This document shows positions 14,301-26,300 of a DNA stretch of 64,000 nt, one piece after another. Origin of the DNA: Liolophura sinensis (taxonomy: Eukaryota > Mollusca > Polyplacophora > Chitonida > Chitonidae); assembly GCF_032854445.1 (NCBI RefSeq), contig NC_088295.1, positions 58,883,249 to 58,947,248 of the forward strand, given 5' to 3'. How positions within the stretch are numbered: the first letter of the stretch is position 1; each line of letters begins with the position of its first letter. Below the pieces are notes generated by a model. The model was not told the origin of the DNA, did no database searches, and worked only from the letters and a program-made list of their open reading frames with translations. Made by a program: the position numbers and the translations under genes.

Positions 14301-17300
14301 ATCAATATTTATGATTTGACTCCTTTGCTGAACGTCGAAAATCACAAGTAAGTCCTCTTTGAAAGGAAAGAATACTAGTATTAATCCTATGGGTGTCAAA
14401 CAGCTTCTACTTTCTACAAGTTAAGCAATGTTAAATCGGTTATAAAAGGTTCTAAAGGGAGGGAAAATTAAGACATCCAACTAGAAGTTAGTTCAGACTT
14501 AAACAATATCAAAAAAGCTACGTTAGGCATAGAACTGATTTATGCATCTGAACATACCATTTTTCTCAGTTCCATGCCCAAGGACTTTTTGGGTCCTTTA
14601 TTCATTTTAGGGGTACTTGCTGCACTTGGACCTGACACTGGTTCACACTCCTCATCTGAACTGGCTAAAGAACTAGGCAGACCAAACTTTTCAGCTTTCA
14701 TTTGTGCTCTGCAAGATGATTTGCAACAAGTAGTATTATCTAATATACAAATTTATCAGGAAATGCCTGTATAACAGAAAATCGTTTTGTAAAATAGTTT
14801 AAAAATTATGAATTTTGAATATAAATCTGACAATCAACTGATCATCACTTATCCATCAATGTCACTGAGTGTGCCCATCATTTAAACACGTATCAGTTTT
14901 TATGATGTCATGCACGGACAGTCTGACAAATCAACATGGGCCACTCTGATGTCGCAATATTCCACTGAAAATCCATAGGAGGAGAAAAAGTCATGGGTTT
15001 ATTTCTGGCGGGACTTAAGTCAGAAATAAGCTACAAGTGTATAAAATAACAGAAAAATGTGAAACGATCATAACCCTGTATTAACCATATGACTTTCAGT
15101 TTGAGATAAAAAAAAAAATTGCTCCTCAACATTAACGGTTTCAACAAAAACCTTTTCAACCCCATGCACTCCCCCTCCAACCCCCCACCCCCCAAGGAAT
15201 TTATACAATCATAGTTATTAAGAAGATGACACTATGATGATCTGACTGTCACTAAAGATGAAAGCTTCATAAAACTGTGCAATTTATTTCTCTATGTCTC
15301 ATAGATCTCACAGAATGTTGGTTGCAGAGGTGGCTGAAAATGTCGTAGGCATACATTCAGCATTCTGTGCATTATAGTGCACAGCACACTACAAGCTTCT
15401 CTGTTTCACCGACCGGTTTGCATTTAATTGTCCTTCTGTGCCTGCAAACACTGAATCCATCTGGCTATACAGGTATATTACTATGACCCTTATTGTGAGC
15501 TGTGAACCATAAAGGTTAATTATTACAGAAATAATCACGAGACAACATGATAAACCACATGCCTAGTGGTAACAAATAGAAGTATAGCAACCTTAATTGT
15601 AATTGTACCTTAAAGTCAAAGAAAGCTAAAATATACAGTAAGGTTTGTCATAAAGAAAACTGAAAACCATGTGTAAAAACACTTGTCATGCCTATGAACA
15701 GACGGACAAGCAGGCCGAGGGTGATTCCAGTATGCCCTGCTAGCTTCGATAATGTGGTATAACAAATGTATGATGTATTTTAATCACCTATGTTTTTGTG
15801 ATTAAAGTATTAAGATAAAGAAAAGCTTAAGTTTCATGAGTACAGTATATTTTGAAAATATTATCATCTAGAATTATGGATCTTGCCAGAGATAAGGATG
15901 TTGGAAATGACTTACGCTGTTAGCTTTTGTTGCATTTCACTCAACTGCAGTTCCAACTCAACCTTCTGATCTTTCAGTTCCTAAAGTGGAAATCACAGAC
16001 TTAGCTAATGCTTCAAAGAGCACATCTACACGTGTACATATATCAGCAAAGGATGATTCTCCAAGGATGTGGTTGTATGCCCTCAACTATTCTCAAAATT
16101 CACCAGTTCCATGTACAGAATCGCAACAGTTCATTTTATCACCTCACTGCATCTCAGTGACATGGATTTTAAGGAATGTACATTTGCAACTAATATAGGC
16201 CCGTCACATTACAACATATTTCATTCACATACTTTTTCAATCATTCTTTCACACCATACTCAACAATTTTTTACATGTACCATGGCGCAGGAAACCAAAG
16301 AGTGTCAGTTAAACCACAGAAATTTGACAAGTGCTGTTGACCTTTCGCACATCTGACACCACACTGGTGGAAATCGTATTGCAACAACAAACTGCATACA
16401 GCAACATAAGTATCATCGATCACACAGACAGCAAGAAAGAGAAATCCAGTGAAGAATCATGCCGAAGCTGAAGAATCATGCCAAAGACACCAGACATGAC
16501 ACGGAACTTCTAAACAGGGGAGTGACATGTGAAACACGAAATCTGAACCAAATGAATGTAGCCCAGTCAACAAAAAATCAGAAGAAAGATTTATTTATTT
16601 ATTTGATTGTTGTTTTACACCATACTCAAGAATATTTCACTTATACAACAGCGGCCAGCATTATGGTGGGTGGAAACCGGACACAGGTAGAGGAAGACAG
16701 AGGAAGCCAGCATGAGCTGGACTTGAACTCACAGCGACCGCATTGAGAAGGTCATGAATCATTACGCTGTGCTAGCACACTAACCAACTGAGCCACGCAG
16801 GTCTCTCAGAAGAAAGAGGATGAAAATTAAATATTTGCAAATATAGTCTTTAATATTTTTTTTTGATAGTTATTTTTTCAAAAGAAAAGGGTATTTCAAA
16901 ATATTTTTGTATGGCGGGTATTTGGGACCAACGCTTGGTAAATATCGTCTGCATAATAATGCAAAATATTTATTTATTTATTTAATTGCTGTTTAATGCT
17001 GTACAAGAATTTTTCACTTATACGCCGGCGGCCAGCATTATGGTGAGAGGAAACCGGACGCAGCCCAAGGAAACCCACGACCATCCAAAAGTTGCTGGCA
17101 GACACTTTCAAGTATGGGCAGAGAAGAAGCTAGCATGAGCTGGACTAGAACTCACAGCGATGTTCGAAAAAAGAATGTGTCAAGTTGTCTGTGTAAAAAA
17201 TTTACTTGAATGTAAATTTGTTGTTTATATCCAGACACATGTAGCTGAAAAAGACCAAATTCTAGTGCAAAGATATTTATTAAACATGCATTCAATCACT

Positions 17301-20300
17301 TAATACATCTTTCATTACCCAAAGACAATACATACATATACCAAATACCCACCATACAGAAATTATTTTCAAGAGTCTTTCCCTGTACAGAAAAATTGGA
17401 AGAAAAAGACCACATTTACAACTAACCTTTTACACTTTTTCAAGTGAACTTTATGTAATTTTGATGTTTTCTCCACCTTTGATTTATTTATCTCGTACAG
17501 GTGTTTACTGAAGAATATTTCCCCGATACAGAATGGTGGTCAGAAACCACACTGCCCAGAGTGAACTACCTGTATGGCCCTTCAGCAGTTAACAGAAGAA
17601 ACCTCCTGATAGGCAGTATATATCCCAGGAACCCCATAACAAAGTCACTGCTTTGCCCGCACAGTGACATAAAACATGTATACTTCAATATTCAATATTA
17701 TGTAAAGCTCAAGACTGAGATGTTGAAAGCAGACACGTTTCACCATATTTTCAGAGATTCATTGGTAATGATCTGGGACAAATTAGAAAATACCTGATAA
17801 CAAAACCAAATAATGGAGGTACACACATGTGTGTAAACCAGTTAACATGCCGCAAGTTCTTTTTCATGACACTAAACAGAAATATCACAATATCGCCATT
17901 GAAACTGCATGACTATATGAACATGAACCAAGGGGAATAACCATGCCACTTTAAGCCTTTCCGTGACTTTCACTGCACTGTGATATAGTTCACTGTCATT
18001 ACATTAACATGCATACTTACACAGTTGGATTTCTTGAAATTGTCCAAGTTTTGCTGCAAATCTTCAATCTTCCTTGATTTCTGTTTTTAATGCAAAATAT
18101 CCCTTACTATTACCATATTCAAGAGCAACTAACACTCAAAAGTAGAATTTGTCACTCAAAACATCTGAAGACTTCAATTTACATGTACGCAGGTTATTTT
18201 TTAACCCAAGATTCCATATCTGTCCACAAGTTACATTTACTTGTGACCTGTGATAAATTCTCTCAAATGAAACAAATAAAAAGCACGTTACTTCTTTCTC
18301 CTTAGCTGTTTGATTATATTTATTTATTTATTTGATTGGTGTTTTATGCAGTACTCAAGAATATTTCACTTATACAACGGTGACCAGCATCATGGTTGGA
18401 GGAAACCTGGTAGAGCCCGGGGAAAACCCACAACTACCTGCAGGTTGTTGACATACCTTCCAATGTACAGCCGGAGAGGAAGACAGCATGAGCTGGACTT
18501 GAACTGACAGCAACCGCATTGGTGAGAGGCTCCTGGGTCATTACGCTGCACTAGCATGCTAAACAACTGAGCCACTGTGTGATTATAAGATATGCCCATA
18601 ATGAGCCTACATGCATGTATTCTGAGTCAATCAAGTTCACAGGATATATTAATACACTTCATTCATGCAGTTATGCATTGTATTTTACCTCCATCAAGCG
18701 AGCCTCAATTAACTCTTTCTCCTCTTCTGTTTTTGTCCACAAATGCTGAAGAAAAGGGGGGAAAAAAACAGCATGTTTTTTTCATACAAAAACCTTGATG
18801 ATCATTTATTCCATTCAAAATCCTAACAGCCATCATTTATTTATTTGATTGCTGTTCAGCATCATACTAAAGAATTTTTAACTTACACATCCGTGAAAAT
18901 CTATGAAGTCCCAGCATAAACCACAGATCTTTGGCAAGATACTGATAAACTTTCCCACAGTTATGACATACAGATATGCACGTCACACTTGTGAAGACAA
19001 GTGGTCTTCAACAAACATCAGAAACTTATTTTCACTATTGTCACCAAGGCCCCACAAGCAGTGAGAGAGAGGGAATCTACAAATTCTCTGTCTAAGGCTG
19101 CAAACATCTTTGACACATACACATGCACATATACATACATCAAAAGATTGGTTTTATAATACTTTGTAGTTCAATACATTTTTTAACACGAGATTCCATT
19201 CATACAAATAGAGAGATTCAGAAATATAGGTTATATTATTATTATTCTATTTGTGTTGAACACTGCACTTCAGTATTTTTGATTCACACAAGAACCTAGG
19301 GTAGACTGAAGCTCTTTAGCAAGCACATTTACTCCACTAAATCCTAAGCCAAACCACCATACTGATCATGTAAAATTAAAATCAAACAAAATAGTTACCT
19401 TTTGCTTGAAGAGAGCAGTTTGCATGTCATTTTGTTGCTTCTCTGCAATTTGAACCTCTGTTTTGGCCTTCACAAGCTTAAAACAAATGAAGTTGTGAAG
19501 ATACGTACATAATGAAATTCAGCCATGTCAGGTGGACATCAATAAATAATTTACTACAATGCCTTACAATTATAAATATATCTGTCTAAATCTAGGTAAA
19601 CTGAGATCAAATCTCATTAACTTGATACCAACTACTGTGTACTATGTAATGTTAATGAAATTTCCTTATAACAGATATATGTTGGTTAACTTACACTTTA
19701 GGACATGACTGGTAGACAAATCACATTGCGTGATTAGAGGTTGATGCAAATTTGTCCATAATTTGGATCACTGTCTTGGAACATCATTTGGATCCAGTCA
19801 CAAAGATACAAGAACATTCATGAGTGAATTTACCATGAGGGATCATGTAAAAGTTATACCAAAGCAAAAATAAAATCAGACATACTAGATCATCTGATGT
19901 CCCCTAAGTTTTGAGCCAGAGAGAAAGCACTTTACTTACTTAATAATCTGATTTGTGTTTAACACCACACTCAAGAATATTTCAGATACATGAAGGGAGC
20001 CAGTATTATGTTGGGAGGAAAGCGGGTAGAGCCTGAGGGAAAACCCACAAGCATTCGCAGGTTGCAGACAGACTTTCCAACATACAGATATAAAGGAAGC
20101 CAGCATGAGTTGGACTTGAACTCAGATCGACCACAGTGGTCACAGGAAAGGCAAAGTAAAACGTTCATGTTTTAGTAAGCGAGTGCTTAGGGTTTAATGT
20201 CGCGCTTAACAATTTTTAAGTCATATTATTAAGGAGGAGTCCTTAAAGTGTATGTACGTATAACGTGCCTCCTTGTTGCAAGACAAATTTCTACCGCTCT

Positions 20301-23300
20301 TTTGTCTAATGCTGCTTCACTGAGAAGACTTACCGAAGGCAAGTTAGTAGTACCACCTGAGTCATTATACTAATACGGGTCACTCAGTCGTTGCATTATG
20401 GCCTTAATGCTGAACGCCAAGCGTGGAAGCTAAGAGTGAGTGAGTGAGTGCTTGGGGTTTAACGTCGTACTCAACAATTTTTCAGTCATATGACGACGAA
20501 GGAATCATTAGGGTGCATGTACGTGTAATGTGCCTCCTTGTTGCAGGACGGATTTCCACCGCTCTTTTATTTAGTACTGCTTCACTGAGACGACTTACCG
20601 AAGGCAAGTAAGCCGCCCCGCCCGAGTCATTATACTGATACGGATCAACCAGTTGTTGCACTATCCCCTTCATGCTGAACGCCAAGCGAGGAAGTTACAA
20701 CTTCCTCTTTTAAAGTCTTAGGTGTGACTCGATCAAGGATTGATCCTGGATCTACCGGCCCCGAAGCGAACGCTCTACCATTTGTGCTATCTGGGCCGGT
20801 TGGAAGCTAAGACTTCCTCTTTCAAGATCTTAGGTGTGACATGACCCAGAATTGACACTTGATCTACCGCCCCTCAAGCAGACGCTCTACCAACTCAGCC
20901 ATCGATGTTGGTCGCCAAACTTTTAAGAGAAGCACCACTTGCAATTAAGTGCTTTGGTCCACCTCCAGATTTTCTGTACTGCCCCCCAAAAATCTGAACT
21001 TTTTGGACAGTAACTGGATGACAAATTGCAGCAATTCCTGATTTTGACTTTTTACACAAAAAGTGAAACAAATAATGTAGTCAAGGATGCTATAAAGAAA
21101 GCAGGTGTCATAAACTACATTACTACAACTTTGCATTACAGCTCTCACTTCACATCAGTCAGTCTCAAATGGTCCCTCAAAGACTTTAAATACCAAAAAA
21201 CTAAATGTGCAATAATCAACACAAAATCAATTCAACAATTTTGCCATTTAAATTTTAATTGTTTTGCATGCTAATACTGATTTCTTCCATAAGAACCCAT
21301 TTATATATGAATTATTACATTTAGTTTTTTTTTGTGGGGATGCAGTTGTTTGTTTTTTATCATTTTTTGAACAGACTTTTTCAGCTGTCTCTTGGTTATT
21401 TCTTTCCAAAGGAATCAAATTAGAACTGTATAAAAAATACAAGGTAAAAACCTTCAGGTTATATACATGTACTGAATACCTTCTGCTCTAGATCAAAGAC
21501 TTGATTTTCCAGATGTGTATTTGCTCTCTCCATCTGTTTCAGCTGCAGTAAGAGTTCTTTCCTTTTCTCTTCCAGAATTGATACCGTTGACTTCAGGTCT
21601 CCATTCTCTGACAATGTCTGCTCTCGGCGTTCCACTATCTGTTGAAGACTGTAAAATTCATAAACTTGTCAGTACACATTTGTATCAATCTACAGTTATT
21701 AGCAAGGAATGAACACAGACACATGTACAAGAAAAAAAAAATATGTACCATAAGTTTATACAAATATGTTATTTATTTCTTGTTTCTCACTAGCGCTTTC
21801 TTTATTTATTTCACCAGTCTTTGATACAGTATTCACAATCTTTTCACCTATATGATGGCTATCAGGTTTATTTGTGAAGAAAATAAGGTGTTCGTGGCCT
21901 CATTTCTTAGTCAGGTGCTAGAAAACCTGACTTAAAAGAGGCTGACAACGCAGAGACAAATGGCACATTTCTTGTGCCACACACTCCTCATTACATGTAT
22001 TTCATTTCAAGTTTATACATGTAACTAGAAAGAAATCACTGCTCCTTGCCAGGTACTAAATAACCCTCCAGATCTAGTGTGGCAGCCTACTGTGTATATT
22101 TACAGTTTTATGTGCATAGGAAACCTGAGCGTTCTGGTCAAACCACGGACCTTTGACAACCTACTTACAAACTTTCCCAGTTGTGAGCACAGACATGCTG
22201 TCCCACACAACACAGAGCTGCAACAGAACGAGCATACTTTTCTCTAATTCAGCAAGTCATGCAATGACATCTTACACTATTCCAATTTACATTGGTTCAT
22301 TTATTTATTTATTTGATTGGTGTTTTACGGCATACTCAAGAAAACTTCCCTTATACAACGGCAACCAGCATTATGGTGGGAGGAAACCTGGCAGAGCCCA
22401 GGGAAAACCCACGACCATCCGCAGGTTTTTTGGCAGACCTTCCCACATATGGCCAGAGGGGAAGCCAGCATGAGCTGGACTTGAACTCACAGCCACCTCA
22501 CTGGTGAGAGGCTCCTGGGTTTGCGCTGCAATGGCGTGCTAACCAACCGAGCCATGGAGGCCCCTACATTGGTTTACAAAGCGATGTTGTGAAAGAGCCC
22601 TAATTACCTCCTCATTCTCCTTGTCATCTCCTCCAGCTTCTGGGACTGGAAAGCAGCTGTCTCCTCCACAGCTTCAAGCTGCAGTCGTAACTTGGCATTC
22701 TCCTCTGACATTTTTTTCTTCTGGTTTTCCAAGGTTTCTATCTTACTGTTCAGGTCAGCTATCAATCTGGAAATATATATTTACCATTAGCTTGAAACAG
22801 CTGTTGAACAGTTTTGGGTTACAAAACATGGAAATAATTCCATCTAGTTTTAATACGCAGTTTCCAAGTAACCACATAAAAATAATGGAGAGTCAAATTA
22901 TCCCTGAGTCAAACTACGCAGCCGCTTTACAGCATCAAACGGCTATTTGCTTATCTTTTAACAAAACAGTGTATGCGTTCAGCTAAAATTTCCAACATAA
23001 TGTCCTTATTTTATAAGTATCTGACGCCTACTCACCCAAGAACACATTTCAGAAGATAAATATAACCTTGCTTAATTACTTTTCTATATATTCTTTCTGC
23101 AACGCAATCTTGAAACTGGCAGATTGAGTCTACTAAGCCTTAAACTGATATCACATGAAAAAGAGACGTCACCTGTCACAACTTTGTATCTCAATACATG
23201 CATTTTGGCGCTCTAAGCATTTGTGTAAGTTTGCTGCATGTTAATTTGGAAATTTCATAGTATAAAATAAGAATATATTTGGAATATCTCATCTATCCAT

Positions 23301-26300
23301 TTGGCCTTAAAGCTTATAATTCTACAACCACTTTTTGACAAGGCCTCCAGAAAACCACATATAACCAATTGCATGCTTACGTGTCCATGGTCTCCTTAAT
23401 GCAATATACTGTACATATAGTTCTAACAATTCAGTGTATAACTTAATATTCCAAAATGGCGATCCATTTTTGCTGGTAAAATGCAGCTGATGAAAATATA
23501 TTTTGTCCTCTGAAACCAAACTATTAAAACATGTGATGATCATGATGGCAAGGTTGTAATACTGGCAAGGTAAGTACATTTATTTACACAAAAGTCACAA
23601 GCCAGTAATCAGTGACTGATTGTGTGACACAAATTCTTAGTTACCACTACTTACACTTCTGACGGTCTGACGAAGTCGCCGCCCTCAAATTTTAAGCGTT
23701 TAGCACCACTGGCTGGTATATCACTGCCTACAGGAAGGTAAAGAGACATTTCGCACACATTAATCACACACTGGGCTAAGCAACAGACCTCACATATAAT
23801 TCTTCTTAAATTTTCATGAATAATAAATTGAACCAAGAAGTTATGCAGCTTGTATATACAGTATTGTAGGCAATATTAAACAAAAAAACACACACACACC
23901 TGTGTGTATTAACATACGATATACCTTGGCAAATGCAGAATAGAAAGTGATCATACCAGTAGTGGAGCTTCAGTACTTTATGGAAGGTCACTGGTGCAGA
24001 AACACTACAGTGTATCAGGGAGGATTGTTGTTCATGTTGCTGAGGTGGTAATGAGTCAGGCATGTTCAGGGCAACGGTTCATGTAAGCTGATATACTACT
24101 TCTTCTCTTATATTATATGGATTTTAGGTAGTAGCATGCTTAAATAATGTATGCTGCTAGTCCAATTTGTCCTTTTTTTATACATACATGTACTTACTAT
24201 AGCGCGATTTTGACTTCGGGGTCTTCATTGATGGCATCGAAACATCAGCCAGTTCACTGGAATAAACCACTTGTATTTAGGATGGATGATTAAACAAGTA
24301 TTTCATAATCACATGCACGGATAAGTACAAACCTCTAATCAATTACTACAATTACTCAGCCTTTTACGGTTAAGTTACACAAATAGCTCTATATGTGGCA
24401 CATGTAGACTTTTTAATAAACCTGAGTAAACAATAAAGGGCTTCCGTGGCCGAGCTGGTTATCATGCCAGCACGGAACAATCACTCAGTAGCCTCTCACT
24501 AATGTGGTTGATGCGAGTTCCAATTTAGCCCATGCTGGTTCCTCTCCAGCTGTACATGGGAAGATCTGCCAGTAACCTGCCAATGGTCGTGGGGTTTTCC
24601 CCTGAGCTTTACCGAGTTTTCTCCCACCATAATGCTGGCTGTTGTCATATAAGAGAAATATTCTTGAAAATGGTGTAAATCACCAATCAAATAAATAAAT
24701 AAACAATGACATAAACTGCACTGAACTCTTGTACAACCTTTCTAATGCCACCATACCTGATGATGCCCACTTTTGTCGGACAAAAGCTTGCCCTAGAGCA
24801 AAGTGTTCAATTTTAATTCATGTCATGTTGTTCATATATGTAGTGGGTTAAATACATTGGTAAACGTTTTAGACCATAGTACAATAGTTCATGTACTAAT
24901 TAGTTAGCCGATTGATTTTAAAAACTGTGTCTCATGATTCCTTGCATCTAGTAGCTTATCCTGAAATTCAACACCGCTCGAGAGCACTGGGAGAGTGAAG
25001 TATTGACAGGACCACTAAATAAACTCATGCTTCAAAGAGCAGTCCATGGTCAACTCCATTTTCAGCTTCTAGCTACCACTACAATGCATATTTCACGTTT
25101 TAAGGATCATTCATCTGCAAGTCAAACTCAAATCTATGGATCTGTATCATCAGGTTTCAGATAACATGAATACTTCCGGGTGTTGGTCATGGGACCTCTT
25201 TCAAGCTCTCTGTTTCCCAGCCATCTCTGAACAAGGGTTGACGGTATTTATTACCAAACAATAATAATCGGGTTAGTCAATCATAATCCACATCCGCCTG
25301 GATCCTGCATTTTGTCAGGAGCTAATTTCAATAGAAATTCCAAAATATATGCACTCAGGCCATATGGTTTTCGTTTTCATATGCAGCTGTACCATGGGTT
25401 GTCACACCTAAATTAGTTGGCGCAGGCACAGGTTTAAGCCAGTAAAATTTTTTGTTAACCTGGCATAGGCAACATTAAGAAACATCAATTGTGTTATGAT
25501 TTCTCTACTTTTATACAATGCTTTGTAAAATGACCACATGATTTCCCAGAGTTTAATATGTAGTGTGTGGTTAACTCTAAATCGTGAGACTGCGACTGAA
25601 GTCAGTCAACACTGTTAGAAACTCACAATTTTGGATGGTTTGAGTTTTAGTCCGGGTATGAAAGGACAAACAGAAAAAAAGTGATGCATGATATATATTT
25701 GCATTATACTTTAATTAGCCTTTAGCTTCAATTAACTTCACAAGAAATAAGCAAAACTGCCCTAAAAATGTGGTCAGACTTCACAAAGCAAATTTTTGGT
25801 TTTACAGCCACGATGACACAACCTGTACATATATAAACATCCCTCTCTGAGTTCCTGTCTTGAGAGTTTACCTCATGTGATGCAGGCTTAGGTCCAATTC
25901 CATGAAAGCCTTTTTTAAAGCCTCCTCACAATGCTTAGTATTTGGTACTTGAAAATGAAATTTATACACCGATTTCATGTAACAGGTGATTAAAATTTTA
26001 ATTTATAAAGCTCCAAAATAAACTCTAAAATCACACTTCAAAAGTTTAAGTTAAGTCAGAAATGGCCTTGCGGAGTCAGCTCTAGCAGCCTGGGGCTTAT
26101 ACTATGGGCTGATAACTCTGTCATCTCTACCAGCAACTCAAATCGGCTAAACTTTAGCACTAAAAATAAACGGATAATGTATACACAAAACACATCCAGT
26201 GTTGCAAAATTCTACTCTTTGTAAAATACCAAAAATGTCAATACTAGTCAGTGTAATTTGAACTATAAAGTACAATTCAAATGTAAGAATAAATGACAAT

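Noticed and set aside
20482-20685. 67-codon minus-strand frame also found almost unchanged at 58684-58887
   Set aside because: It is the body of SINE-B in both places, not a gene family.
24440-24520. tRNA gene-like sequence at SINE heads (also 35205, 57560, 58960)
   Set aside because: Box A and box B motifs are present, but there is no acceptor-stem pairing or intact cloverleaf and each is fused to a SINE body.
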